The notes under the pieces: generated by a model
What the model was told of the DNA's origin: nothing
The model's database searches: none
Seen by the model: only the letters and a program-made list of their open reading frames with translations
Origin: an uncultured Christensenella sp.
GTDB lineage: Bacteria; Bacillota; Clostridia; Christensenellales; UBA3700
Length of the DNA stretch: 64,000 nt
Assembly: GCA_949284695.1 (NCBI GenBank)
Contig: CASDWJ010000019.1
Span: 1 to 64,000, forward strand
Reading direction: 5' to 3'
Made by a program: the position numbers and the translations under genes
In this document: in pieces, positions 28,794 through 38,114 of the stretch
Layout of the letters: every line of letters begins with the position of its first letter
Position numbering within the stretch: the first letter of the stretch is position 1

Positions 28794-29294
28794 TGTTATT
28801 CGTTAATTTTTTTACAAATTTTAATCCTATTTTATACATATTGCGCACCGATAACGTTACCTTTTGATAAAAAAAACCGTGAATAACCCGCTAACACGTT
28901 CGTTTTCCCGTTTGATAACGCTAATCGCAGTTTGTTCCGCAGTCTGCATTAAACGCATTTTGCCGAAAATCGGCTGATTCTTCCCGTTTTTTCCATATCC
29001 GCAAAACAGGTCGACACACTCAAAAAAAACGTGGCAAGCAGGAGTCCCCGTCGCATTTTACGCGCCGTAAAACCTTTTTGCGCCGTGCCGTCATACGGGC
29101 AGCTTAAACCGTGTTTTGCCTTTTTTAGCGGTAAGAGCGGTTTTTTTACAGCGCGCCGACCCGATTTTAAGAGTATTCGGAGCAAAAGCGGCGTTATTTC
29201 AACCCGGATTTATCAAAATCGGGATTTTTTGTCGGTCTTACCCTTTTTGCGAACTACAAGTGCATATTTATACCGTTTATCCACGCTTATTATG

Positions 29295-29324
29295 CAAAAA
29301 AATACGGACGGCAATGCCGTCCGT
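29295..29324 (-). terminator. Intrinsic terminator after rho
   Basis: ACGGACGGCA and TGCCGTCCGT form a perfect 10-bp stem around one base; the minus strand continues ATTTTTTT. It lies about 27 bases after the rho stop. Confidence 0.92.
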
Positions 29325-29351
29325 TTCAAAATCTCTGTCACAGGAAGGTCG

Positions 29352-30845
29352 TCAGACGGGTTTTCTGAAGCTGAACCCTTCCTTCTCCCATCTCGATACC
29401 TGAGAGGTTATTATACCTATAAATTCGTCGTTGTTCTTGGTCTTGACGATATAATCTATCAGCTTTTCCGTAGCTTCCTGACTGTCCATCGCGCTTAACA
29501 TCTTTCTGACAGAGAAAACACCCTCGAGTTCTTTCTGAGTAAGCAACATGTCTTCCCTTCTCGTACTCGATCTGTTGATGTCGATCGCGGGGAATATCCT
29601 TCTTTCGCTGAGTTTGCGGTCGAGGTGAATTTCCATATTTCCCGTGCCCTTGAACTCCTCGTAGATGACGTCGTCCATACGGCTGCCCGTATCTATAAGC
29701 GCGGTTGCGATTATGGTCAGAGAGCCGCCATTCTCGATATTTCTCGCACTGCCGAAAAATCTCTTGGGACTGTGGAGCGCGCCCGGGTCGATACCGCCCG
29801 ACAACGTCCTGCCTGTGGGCGGGATCGTCAGGTTGTATGCCCTTGCAAGCCTCGTCAGCGAATCCATGATGATGACGACGTCTTTGCCGAGCTCTACGTT
29901 GCGCTTTGCCCTTTCGATCAGCAGTTCTGCCGATTTGCAGTGGTGCTCGGGCGTCTCGTCAAACGTCGAATAGATGACCTCGCCGTTGATGCTCCTCTGC
30001 ATATCGGTCACTTCTTCCGGTCTCTCGTCAACGAGAAGGACGAAAAGAAGCACGTCGGGATAATTGACGGAAATGCTGTTGGCGATCTTCTTGAGAAGGG
30101 TCGTCTTTCCTGCCTTGGGCGGCGAGACGATCATCGCTCTCTGCCCCTTTCCTATAGGCGCGACGAGGTCGATGCACCTGATCGCGAAGTCGCTCTTGCC
30201 CGTCTTGAGTTCGAGCCTGAGCCTCTCGTCGGGATATATCGGCACGAGGTTGTCGAAGTTGGGACGGTAACGCAGGTTTTCAGGCGGATTGCCGTTGACC
30301 TCCTCCACGGTTACGAGTGCGGGCGGCTTGTTTTCCGCATTTCTGCGCGCCCTGCCGACGACTTTGTCGCCCGCTCTGAGTCCCATCGACTTGATCAGCT
30401 TGGCGGACACATAAGTATCCTTGTTGCCGTACTCGCAATTTTCCGCCCTGAGGAAGCCGTAGCCGTCGGCATGGATGTCGAGCACGCCGTGCTTTTCCTC
30501 GAGTTCGTCCTGCGGCTCGTCGCTCGGTGCGTTGCTCTGCGATCCGCTCTGCACGTTGTCGCGCTCCTGACGTCTTTTGCCGCCCTTGCCGTCATCCTGC
30601 GGGGCAGGCTTTTTTTCCTGCTTACCGTCGTCCTCAAGCTCTCTCGGCTTGTTGACGGGACGGCGTCCGCGCGTGGTACGGGTGGGCATTATCTCTCCCT
30701 CCGCAATACCGCGGTACTGTGCGATGATATCCTCTTTCTTTTTTGAAGTCGGAGACCTGACGCCTATGTCGCGCGCCACTTCTCTAAGCTGAAAAACGGT
30801 CATTTTGTTCAACTCGTCCTCGGTGTAGAATTTTTTATCGCTCAT
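29352..30845 (-). CDS. rho: Transcription termination factor Rho
   Basis: Rho is the hexameric RNA helicase that ends untranslated transcripts. The 497-residue protein has an N-terminal Rho-N/SAP-like helical motif (about 8-45), a disordered charged insert rich in Arg, Lys, Asp and Gln (about 50-116), the cold-shock RNA-binding domain (about 117-182) and the ATPase core with Walker A SPPKAGKTT (241-249), Walker B VVIIMDSLTRLARAYN and the Q/R-loop regions. The family is about 420 residues without the insert. AGGAG precedes the ATG. Confidence 0.96.
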   Translation of the reverse strand: MSDKKFYTEDELNKMTVFQLREVARDIGVRSPTSKKKEDIIAQYRGIAEGEIMPTRTTRGRRPVNKPRELEDDGKQEKKPAPQDDGKGGKRRQERDNVQSGSQSNAPSDEPQDELEEKHGVLDIHADGYGFLRAENCEYGNKDTYVSAKLIKSMGLRAGDKVVGRARRNAENKPPALVTVEEVNGNPPENLRYRPNFDNLVPIYPDERLRLELKTGKSDFAIRCIDLVAPIGKGQRAMIVSPPKAGKTTLLKKIANSISVNYPDVLLFVLLVDERPEEVTDMQRSINGEVIYSTFDETPEHHCKSAELLIERAKRNVELGKDVVIIMDSLTRLARAYNLTIPPTGRTLSGGIDPGALHSPKRFFGSARNIENGGSLTIIATALIDTGSRMDDVIYEEFKGTGNMEIHLDRKLSERRIFPAIDINRSSTRREDMLLTQKELEGVFSVRKMLSAMDSQEATEKLIDYIVKTKNNDEFIGIITSQVSRWEKEGFSFRKPV

Positions 30846-30986
30846 TTTTTTCTCCTGATAATATGTACTCTGCCAAGCACGGATTTATTTGCATTTTGAT
30901 AAAAACCGTCAAAAAACGTGCTTTTTAATCGTTTGTGGATTGATTTTGAAATGAAAACGAGAAATGAAATCTCTTGTATTTTTGCC

Positions 30987-31014
30987 CGGTACGCGCAGTA
31001 ATATGCGCGTACCG
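30987..31014. repeat. Perfect 11-bp inverted repeat between rho and the UPF0173 gene
   Basis: CGGTACGCGCA and TGCGCGTACCG around GTAATA. It lies 14 bases after the UPF0173 stop. It could end that transcript on the minus strand but has no U-tract there. Confidence 0.6.
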
Positions 31015-31027
31015 TCAATTTATTTAA

Positions 31028-31684
31028 TCAGAATTTTTCGTCCGAAAACACGAAAACCTTCGTGCAGTCGCCGTCGAAATAATCGCGGTGCACTTCTATC
31101 GTATCGCCGTCAATGCGTACGATCTGTTCCTCATCGAAAAGCTCGAGGAATTTGTCGACTTTGTCAACGTCTATCTTGCAGGAAGGAGTCTCGTAGTGCA
31201 TCGGTATGACGATGTCCGGCATGAGAAAATCAACGTACTCCTTGGCTTGCTCCGCGTCTATCGTATAGTTGCCGCCGACCGGGATCATCAGCACGTTGAC
31301 CGAGCCTATCGAATCGCCCAGTTTCACCGTACATTCTTCTCCCACGTCACCGAGGTGACAGAGGTCGACGCCGTCTATCCTGAATTTGAAGATCAGGTTT
31401 TCGCCTCTCTTTTTACCGCCCTCGTTGTCGTGGTAGCTGAGCAGCGAAGATACGTCGATACCTTTGACTTCCCAGTACCCCAGAGAGTCGATAACCTGCA
31501 CGTCGGCGTTGAGTTTTTTCAGGTCGTCGTGATCGTTGTGGTGGTGGCTTAGAGTCACGGCGTCGGCGTTGACGTCCTGCATCTCGTAACCGACCAGCTT
31601 CTTACTGTAAGGGTCCGTCACTACGACGGTGCCCGTGGACTCTTCCAGTTTAAAAGCCGAGTGACCCAGCCAAGTAATTTTCAT
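31028..31684 (-). CDS. UPF0173-type metal-dependent hydrolase
   Basis: A 218-residue metallo-beta-lactamase-fold protein of the UlaG/UPF0173 type. It starts MKITWLGHSAFKLE, typical of this group, and has the metal motif SHHHNDHDD (HxHxDH, about 47-55), CHLGDVGEE (about 112-120) and VIPMHYETP near the end. The substrate is unknown. It begins 3 bases after the PRPP synthetase gene, so the two are cotranscribed. Confidence 0.9.
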   Translation of the reverse strand: MKITWLGHSAFKLEESTGTVVVTDPYSKKLVGYEMQDVNADAVTLSHHHNDHDDLKKLNADVQVIDSLGYWEVKGIDVSSLLSYHDNEGGKKRGENLIFKFRIDGVDLCHLGDVGEECTVKLGDSIGSVNVLMIPVGGNYTIDAEQAKEYVDFLMPDIVIPMHYETPSCKIDVDKVDKFLELFDEEQIVRIDGDTIEVHRDYFDGDCTKVFVFSDEKF

Positions 31685-31687
31685 AAT

Positions 31688-32884
31688 TTATTCCTCTATA
31701 TCCAAAGCAATCTGCTCCGGTTTGTTAGCGTTGAATTTTGCGATAAGTTCGTGGATCTTGTCGTGCGGGTCGAGCAATTCGCTGAGCGACTTGTTCTGAT
31801 CGCAAGCGGAGATGATGTACGCAAGGAACTTGGACATATCCGCCTGTATGAACCACTTTCTTTCAAGCAGCTCCTTGGGAGCGTAAGTCAGATTCGTGCT
31901 GATGACCGCGGTGAAAAGTCCCTGCTCGTAAGCGTCGTCGAACTTCTTGAGTCCCTCGGTGAACAGCGCATAGGTCGCCGAAAGGAATATCTTGCCGCAA
32001 CCTCTTTCCTTGAGCTCGTTGCACAGCTTGAGCATCGAATCGCCTGTCGCGATGATGTCGTCGGCGACGAAGATGTCCTTGTTGTGGACGTCATTGCCGA
32101 TATACTCGTGCGCGACGATCGGGTTCCTGCCGTTGACGACGTTGGCGTAGTCCCTTCTCTTGTAGAACATGCCGAGGTCTGTGCCGAGCACCGAAGCGTA
32201 ATAGATGTTACGACTCATAGCGCCTTCGTCTGGGCTGACGATCATAAATCTTTCTCTGGTCATGTCGAGGTCTGTATAAGAACGCAGCATCGCCTTGAGT
32301 ATCTGATAGGTGGGCAGGAAGTTGTCGAAGCCCATGAGGGGCACCGCGTTCTGCACGCGCGGATCGTGAGCGTCAAAGGTGATGATCTCGCTTACGCCCA
32401 TCGACGTGAGTTCCTGAAGCATCTGCGCGCAGTCGAGAGACTCTCTCGCATTGCGGCGGTGCTGTCTGCCGCCGTAAAGGCTGGGCATTACCACGGTGAT
32501 CGACTTCGCCTTGCCGCCGCACGCCGCTATGACTCTCTTGAGGTCGCAGTAGTGGTCGTCGGGCGACATATTGTTTTCAAAGCCGAACATATTGTATGTG
32601 ATAGAATAATTGCCCACGTCGCAGAGGATATAGAGATCCTTGCCTCTGATCGTCTCCATAACGAGTCCCTTGCCGTCTCCCGTGGTGAATCTGGGGCATA
32701 CGTTCTTTATAAGGAATGTATCGCGGTGAAAGTTCTTGCCCTGCGCCTTCGCCTCCTGGTTGTACCAGTTGACGAGGTAGTAGTCAACCTTGTCGCCGAG
32801 TTCTTTCGCACCCGCAAGCGCGATCAGCGCCATGTTGGAAGTGTCTTTGTCAAAATTGAATATAGACTCAAAAAACGGTCTCAT
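31688..32884 (-). CDS. prs: Ribose-phosphate pyrophosphokinase (PRPP synthetase)
   Basis: Makes 5-phosphoribosyl 1-diphosphate from ribose 5-phosphate and ATP for nucleotide, His and Trp synthesis. The 398-residue chain is the longer Clostridia type (about 315 in B. subtilis). Visible are MPSLYGGRQHRR (flexible-loop region), ITFDAHDPRVQNAVP (the DxHxxxxQ metal/ATP motif) and IFVADDIIATGDS, the PRPP-binding loop (about 268-280). It starts a two-gene unit with the UPF0173 hydrolase. Confidence 0.92.
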   Translation of the reverse strand: MRPFFESIFNFDKDTSNMALIALAGAKELGDKVDYYLVNWYNQEAKAQGKNFHRDTFLIKNVCPRFTTGDGKGLVMETIRGKDLYILCDVGNYSITYNMFGFENNMSPDDHYCDLKRVIAACGGKAKSITVVMPSLYGGRQHRRNARESLDCAQMLQELTSMGVSEIITFDAHDPRVQNAVPLMGFDNFLPTYQILKAMLRSYTDLDMTRERFMIVSPDEGAMSRNIYYASVLGTDLGMFYKRRDYANVVNGRNPIVAHEYIGNDVHNKDIFVADDIIATGDSMLKLCNELKERGCGKIFLSATYALFTEGLKKFDDAYEQGLFTAVISTNLTYAPKELLERKWFIQADMSKFLAYIISACDQNKSLSELLDPHDKIHELIAKFNANKPEQIALDIEE

Positions 32885-33154
32885 TCTTGCCTCCGTATTT
32901 ATAAATATTGTCTTTGGATTTCACGGTATAAGAGTATTCGGCGTCTGCACTTTTGCGACGCGATAGATATAAAATTGTATTTTGAAGTCGGTCGTCAGGT
33001 AAGTGATCCATAACTCCTCTCAGAATAAATATAATCGCGGCAACTGCCTCGGTTACATAAATATATTATCATTTAATAAGTTTTATTTCAACTAAAAAAC
33101 AGAGTGAATTTTCAATAATTTTCGTCAATATTTTAACGCAAGCGCGAAAACTCT

Positions 33155-33880
33155 TTACGCCTGCGCTTTTTTAAACACCTCGCCTATCGGCTCGTCGAAC
33201 ACGAGCGTCGCGTCGCTTCTGAACAGCGCGGTTTTGTTTATCAGCACGAGATCTTTGCCGTGAAAATACCTGACAAGATCCGCCGCGGGATATACTCTCA
33301 GCGATGTTCCGCCGATTATCAGAGTGTCAGCCTCGGACACGTATTCTATCGCTCTTTCAAACACACCTTCGGGCAACTGCTCGCCGTAAAGCACTACGTC
33401 GGGCTTGATCAGTCCGCCGCATTCGCATACGGGCACTCCGCCAGAGTCCGCAACGTAACGGGCGTCGTATTTTCTGCCGCATACGGTACACGTATTGCTA
33501 TGTATGGTGCCGTGAAGTTCCAGCACACTCCTGCTGCCAGCTGCCTGATGCAGACCGTCGATATTCTGCGTTATCACGGCTTTCACAAGCTCTTTCTTCT
33601 CCAGATCGGCAAGCGCGAGGTGCGCCGCGTTGGGCTTTGCGGAAAGCGGCAGCATATACTTTTTGTAGAAGTCGTAAAAATACTCCGTATGACTGTAAAA
33701 AAAGTCGTGCGAAAGTATTATCTCGGGCGGAATGTCGTATTTTTTTGCAAATATTCCTCCCGCAGAACGAAAATCCGGCACTCCGCTTTCGGTAGAAACG
33801 CCCGCGCCGCCGAAAAAGACGACGTTGCCTTTTGACAACATATCTTTCAATGCGTTTACTCTTTTAGCAAAATCTTCCAT
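33155..33880 (-). CDS. NAD-dependent protein deacylase, Sir2 family
   Basis: Sirtuins remove acyl groups from lysines using NAD. The 241-residue chain has GGAGVSTESGVPDFR (about 24-38), the catalytic TQNIDGLHQAAGS (about 108-120) and LHGTIHSNTC, two zinc pairs (CTVC and CEC plus the first Cys), and the IIGGTSLRVYPAADL segment. It follows the GH30 gene by 13 bases, so cotranscription is likely, but no functional tie is apparent. Confidence 0.94.
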   Translation of the reverse strand: MEDFAKRVNALKDMLSKGNVVFFGGAGVSTESGVPDFRSAGGIFAKKYDIPPEIILSHDFFYSHTEYFYDFYKKYMLPLSAKPNAAHLALADLEKKELVKAVITQNIDGLHQAAGSRSVLELHGTIHSNTCTVCGRKYDARYVADSGGVPVCECGGLIKPDVVLYGEQLPEGVFERAIEYVSEADTLIIGGTSLRVYPAADLVRYFHGKDLVLINKTALFRSDATLVFDEPIGEVFKKAQA

Positions 33881-33893
33881 TTTTCCTTATTTG

Positions 33894-35519
33894 TTATTTC
33901 GTGAGCACATATGTCGTTATGCTCTGCGCGGGAAGGGTGACTTTGCCCGTCCATTCTCCCGCGACTTCGTTCCAACCCGTCTGCGTCTCACCGGTCGTGC
34001 ATACCGTCGTCGCGTTCTTGTAGTCGTACAGACCGCCTACGGTCACGTTCTTTTCGCTTTTAGAATTGTTGATGACGACAAGCACTACGCTGCCGTCGGC
34101 TTTTTTGAACGCGCTGTAATCCAGCCCCGCCCAGCCCGTCAGGTCAGAACACGTCGCGTCCACGCGCACGTCGCCTTTGTCGATATAACGCGAGAACTGT
34201 CCCATCACGTAGTATCTCTTGAGAACGGAAAGTTTCTGCGTGCCGTCGTCGAGTACGTCCCAGTAAACGAGACCGTCGTTGTAATCGCACGGCGAGACCG
34301 CGAGCCACCAGTTCCAGTCCACGGCGCTCAGCATAGTCAGATCGCGGCTTATCACGTTGCCGAGAAGAAGTCCACTCTCAATAGTATCGCTTCTGCCGCC
34401 GACCATCTCGCAATATTCAGTTATCGAAATGCCGAGTCCGGGGAAATTCTTGTCAATGTAATCCTGATATTTGTCTCTGTGCATTTTGCTGTCGTCCGCG
34501 CCGTAAGAATGGGCAGAGATATACTTGATGTCGTCGAAATAGTCGTATTCGCTCATCGCCTCGAGATATTCTTTTATATCTTTGCGGTCGATATAGAATT
34601 TATAGTTTCCGCTTTCCAGCACGTCGCACTCGTAAGAAGTGCCGTTAGCCGCGTTGTACGCTTCGAGCTTGTCGAAAAACACGTCGTAAAATTTCGCAAG
34701 AGGCTCCGGATCGAAATGACAGCCTTCCTGCGAAGAACCTTCTCCGCCCCAGTCCCACTGCGGCTCGTTGACAGGACTTATCACGACCTCGGGCACATTT
34801 TCGAGTGCCGACAGGTGTTTCTCGACAAGGTTGTCGACTATGATGAGTATATAATCACAATACGCCTCGTAAAATTCCTCTTTGAGATTATTCTGCTGTA
34901 CTTCCGCGCCCGTACACGTGCCCGATACCGTCATAAGATAATGCGGAGAATTGGCAAAGAAAACTATTTTGTCTATGCTGCCCGTAGCAAGCGCCATATC
35001 GAGCATTTCAAGCGCGCCCGCGTCGCGGGTAAAATCGTAATTGCTCTCGTCGGCGAAAGCGGCTTTGAGCTGTTCGTCGGACGCGTCGAGGAAGTTCTCC
35101 GCCATAAAGAAGCTCTCCGCGCGCCTGTCGGGATCGAAATCCGATTTATTGTAAGGGAATACGTCGTCGAGGTTCTCGTCCGCAGAACCGCCGCCGATAT
35201 TGAATCTCGCGATATTCAGCCTGAGTCCGTCCTCGCCGTAAAGCATAGCGATCGACTGTTCTTTGACCTCGTCGGTGCCTTCAAGCCCGAGTCTCTGGAA
35301 CGTCCACGCCATAGAAGCTCCGAATCCCTGCACCGTCTGCATCTCGCTGCCGAGATCGACGCTGATGCGCAGATTCGCATATGCGGCTACGCAATAAATA
35401 CTCAGGCAGATCGCGGCGATAATGACAAGCACCAAAACCGTCAATCCCGTCTTTTTCGCGATATTTTTGCCGTTGTCTCTGAAAAACGTCTTTATTTCTT
35501 CTTTGGAAATCCTGTTCAA
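33894..35519 (-). CDS. Membrane-anchored glycoside hydrolase family 30 enzyme
   Basis: GH30 members cleave beta-1,6-galactan, beta-1,6-glucan or glucuronoxylan. The 541-residue chain starts with a basic stretch and one hydrophobic signal-anchor (about 24-48), then QTVQGFGASMAWTFQRLG typical of the barrel start. The acid/base Glu is in ISPVNEPQWDW (about residue 247) and the nucleophile Glu in ISITEYCEM (about 367). The last 100 residues form the GH30 beta-sandwich. The arrangement is closest to the endo-beta-1,6-galactanase-like branch (inference). It is probably outside the cell, held to the membrane. Confidence 0.88.
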   Translation of the reverse strand: MNRISKEEIKTFFRDNGKNIAKKTGLTVLVLVIIAAICLSIYCVAAYANLRISVDLGSEMQTVQGFGASMAWTFQRLGLEGTDEVKEQSIAMLYGEDGLRLNIARFNIGGGSADENLDDVFPYNKSDFDPDRRAESFFMAENFLDASDEQLKAAFADESNYDFTRDAGALEMLDMALATGSIDKIVFFANSPHYLMTVSGTCTGAEVQQNNLKEEFYEAYCDYILIIVDNLVEKHLSALENVPEVVISPVNEPQWDWGGEGSSQEGCHFDPEPLAKFYDVFFDKLEAYNAANGTSYECDVLESGNYKFYIDRKDIKEYLEAMSEYDYFDDIKYISAHSYGADDSKMHRDKYQDYIDKNFPGLGISITEYCEMVGGRSDTIESGLLLGNVISRDLTMLSAVDWNWWLAVSPCDYNDGLVYWDVLDDGTQKLSVLKRYYVMGQFSRYIDKGDVRVDATCSDLTGWAGLDYSAFKKADGSVVLVVINNSKSEKNVTVGGLYDYKNATTVCTTGETQTGWNEVAGEWTGKVTLPAQSITTYVLTK

Positions 35520-35688
35520 AGTCTTTCTCCCCCGTGCCGATTTACTTAATTATACCAAACGCAGCCGCACCGCGCAACAAAAAATAAAAAAGGCGGCGCA
35601 AAACGAGAGTATCGTTTTATGCCGTTATTTCACCGAAATATCCATATTTGCGGGTTATAACGCCCGCACATTTCCGCACCGACGTTTT

Positions 35689-36168
35689 TCAGGCGCGCGC
35701 TATTTTTGCAAATAAAGCCTGCGTCGCTCTCGCCAGATCCTCGGGGGAAGTCTCCACCTGCCGTCCCACCTTTCCCGCGCTGTAAACTATCTTTTCCTTG
35801 TCTTTCGCGCTCTCGTCGATGACGGTGACGAACTTCTTCTTCATACCTATCGGACTGCAACCGCCGTGGATATATCCCGTCAGCGGAAGAAGCTGTTTTT
35901 GCGGTATCATCTCAACGTTTTTGACCCCGACGCTCGCCGCCGCCGCTTTGAGATCGAGAGACCCTGTGACGGGCACGACGAATACGTAATTCCTGCGGTC
36001 GTGTCCTTCCGTCACAAGCGTCTTGAACACGCATGACGGGTCTTTGCCGAGCGCTTTGGCTACAAGCGCGCCGTCCGTGGTCGTATTGTCGTACTCGTAC
36101 GCCTCGTATGCTATGCCGAGAGTATCGAGCGTTCTCATCACGTTGGTCTTGTCTGTCTTCTTGCTCAT
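35689..36168 (-). CDS. ybaK: Cys-tRNA(Pro)/Cys-tRNA(Cys) deacylase, YbaK/EbsC family
   Basis: YbaK proteins hydrolyse mischarged Cys-tRNA(Pro). The 159-residue product has the expected length and motifs: the GIAYEAYEYD start, CVFKTLV (about 42-48), FVVPVTGSLDLKAAA (about 59-73) and the HGGCSPIGMKKKF loop (about 95-107) with the conserved Lys and Gly-Gly. The ATG overlaps the PHP gene by 4 bases. Confidence 0.93.
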   Translation of the reverse strand: MSKKTDKTNVMRTLDTLGIAYEAYEYDNTTTDGALVAKALGKDPSCVFKTLVTEGHDRRNYVFVVPVTGSLDLKAAAASVGVKNVEMIPQKQLLPLTGYIHGGCSPIGMKKKFVTVIDESAKDKEKIVYSAGKVGRQVETSPEDLARATQALFAKIARA

Positions 36169-36869
36169 CTCTTTTTTATCACCTCGTAATCGCCACTTCT
36201 CAGTATCGAAACAAGGTCTTTTTCATCCTTTGGCGCACGTCTGAGAAGCACTCCTCCTCCCTGACCGCCTTCGCAATGAAAATCGCTTCCTCCCGTCGGG
36301 ATAAGCCCTCGTCTCGTACAGACTTTTTCCGCTTTTTTGTTGTGCGAATTGTGACCGGGATGCAGATTTGCGATCTCGACGCCGTCCACGTAATTGTAAT
36401 CCACCTCTGTGCATATCGACCTGTAAGGATGCGCCACGACGAGCAGACAGCCGTGTTTTTCCGCCCAGTCGTGAAACTGCTTGAGATCGTCGAAATTGAG
36501 TATGTCGTAACCGTACTCGAGAAGGAGCTCGGGCGTAATGCCGTAGACGAGTATCTCCGCATAGGGAGGCGCATACTTGTAATAGGTACAGAAATCGGGC
36601 GCCGCTTCCAGCCCGAAAAACACGTCGATGCCGTATCTTGCGCACTCGTCTTTCAGCTGATAGTAGTCGTGCATATAGTCGGTCATGACGTTGAGTCTGC
36701 TGCCGAAACACTGCGCGACGTAACCGAACAGATCTGTCCTATTGAAATGATTGGTCACCACGATACCGTTGTAACCCGCCTCTGCGTAAATACGCGCTAT
36801 ATCGCAAGGATCTTCCTGCCCGCAGTGGCTGTTGTGAATCGTATGCAAATGCATTTCCAGTTTATACAT
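36165..36869 (-). CDS. PHP-domain metal-dependent phosphoesterase
   Basis: A 234-residue protein of the PHP superfamily. Metal ligands are seen in MHLHTIHNSHCG (about 6-17), TNHFNRTD (about 39-46), VVAHPYR (about 141-147) and GSDFHCE (about 200-206). Members include histidinol phosphatase and nucleotide or RNA phosphoesterases; the substrate cannot be told. It is coupled to ybaK by a 4-base overlap. Confidence 0.88.
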   Translation of the reverse strand: MYKLEMHLHTIHNSHCGQEDPCDIARIYAEAGYNGIVVTNHFNRTDLFGYVAQCFGSRLNVMTDYMHDYYQLKDECARYGIDVFFGLEAAPDFCTYYKYAPPYAEILVYGITPELLLEYGYDILNFDDLKQFHDWAEKHGCLLVVAHPYRSICTEVDYNYVDGVEIANLHPGHNSHNKKAEKVCTRRGLIPTGGSDFHCEGGQGGGVLLRRAPKDEKDLVSILRSGDYEVIKKR

Positions 36870-37006
36870 GTTGATCTCCGTGCTCCCCCTTCACGCACCT
36901 CGTCGGGCTTTCCGTCCGCTCCAATCCGACAGCGGATTTTATCTGCCCGTGTTGGTTTTAGATGTTTTACCCGCGCAACGCGTCAGCACGCGGGCGCAAT
37001 GCACGC

Positions 37007-37891
37007 TCAGGCGTCAAAGGACACTTTATAAGTATAGCTGAACGTCTTGCCCGGCTCGAGCATATGCACAAACGCCTTGTCCTTGAGTTCTCTGTCCGGA
37101 TTCAGCTTATCGGGAGCGCCGTGCCACGGCTCTACGCATACGTAAGCGCCGCTCTCCTCCATGCTCCAGAACGCAAGCACGTCCACCTCTCCGAAATCGA
37201 AATAGACGCTCTCTCCGTCAGCGAGTCTGAGCGCGAGCTTGTCTGTGCCGACGTCTGTCAGCATTACGGTCTTGTATTTTATCATCACGTCCTTGCCCGT
37301 ACTCAGCCTGCTTATGGTGCCGAAGGGCGCTTTGCCCGTGATGTAATGTCCTTTTTCTTCGAGCGTCAGGTAATCGGGCGAGATCTCTTTGAGAAAATCT
37401 ATATAGTTGCCGTCAGTATTTATCCTGCCGTTTTCGTAGGTCGCGCACACGTTGAAAGCGGGATGCGCTCCCATCATGAAATACATGAGTTTGTCGTCGA
37501 CGTTCTTCGCGGTATGGGTCACAGTCAGCGAGCCGTCCTCGACTTTGAACCTGACCGAATACTCGTATTTGTAGGGATATTTTGTTAGCGAATCCTCGTT
37601 CCATACGTTGGTCAGCACGGTCTCGCTGTCAGAGATCCTCGTCTCCGAGAAGGGCTGATGTCTGCACACGCCGTGCAAAGGCACGTCATAGCGTTTGCCA
37701 TCCACGGTATACCAGCCGTCTTTCTGTCTCGCGACAAACGGGAATATAACGACGTCCTGCTCAGTCCACGAATCCGCGCTCCCCTGCCAGAGGAACTCTC
37801 TGCCGTCTCTCGTTCTCTTGAGCGACGAGAGGGTCGCTCCGTCGGAATTGACCGACACGCTCAATTTGCCGTCAGATATTGTCGATATCAT
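37007..37891 (-). CDS. Aldose 1-epimerase family protein (galactose mutarotase-like)
   Basis: Interconverts alpha and beta anomers of aldoses such as galactose or glucose. The 294-residue protein is of the LacX/YeaD-like branch: LHGVCRHQPF (about 70-79), MMGAHPAFNV (about 137-146, with the catalytic His) and VEPWHGAPD near the C-terminus. It lacks a signal peptide. It would feed the sugars released by the nearby glycosidases into metabolism (inference). Confidence 0.9.
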   Translation of the reverse strand: MISTISDGKLSVSVNSDGATLSSLKRTRDGREFLWQGSADSWTEQDVVIFPFVARQKDGWYTVDGKRYDVPLHGVCRHQPFSETRISDSETVLTNVWNEDSLTKYPYKYEYSVRFKVEDGSLTVTHTAKNVDDKLMYFMMGAHPAFNVCATYENGRINTDGNYIDFLKEISPDYLTLEEKGHYITGKAPFGTISRLSTGKDVMIKYKTVMLTDVGTDKLALRLADGESVYFDFGEVDVLAFWSMEESGAYVCVEPWHGAPDKLNPDRELKDKAFVHMLEPGKTFSYTYKVSFDA

Positions 37892-38026
37892 AAATTCACC
37901 TCCGCAATATCAATAATTATATCACACCGCGCGTTTTTTGTCCATAACCTGAGCACGCGTAAACCGCCTTTTCCGGCTTTTAACCCGCTTTTAACGCCGC
38001 CGCGCGCGCAATAAATAAATCACGTC

Positions 38027-38055
38027 TTGACAACGCCCGACGAATATAAGATAAT
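38027..38055 (+). promoter_or_regulatory. Promoter of the M29 aminopeptidase gene
   Basis: TTGACA (38027-38032), 17-base spacer, GATAAT (38050-38055). Confidence 0.8.
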
Positions 38056-38114
38056 AATAATGTACGGGGGAATGTATACGCCCGCGCAAGTTGCTTACTA
38101 AGTTGGAGTGGAAT

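Noticed and set aside
36970-36993. Hairpin CCCGCG/CGCGGG after the aldose epimerase gene as a terminator
   Set aside because: Short stem, long loop and no U-tract on the minus strand.
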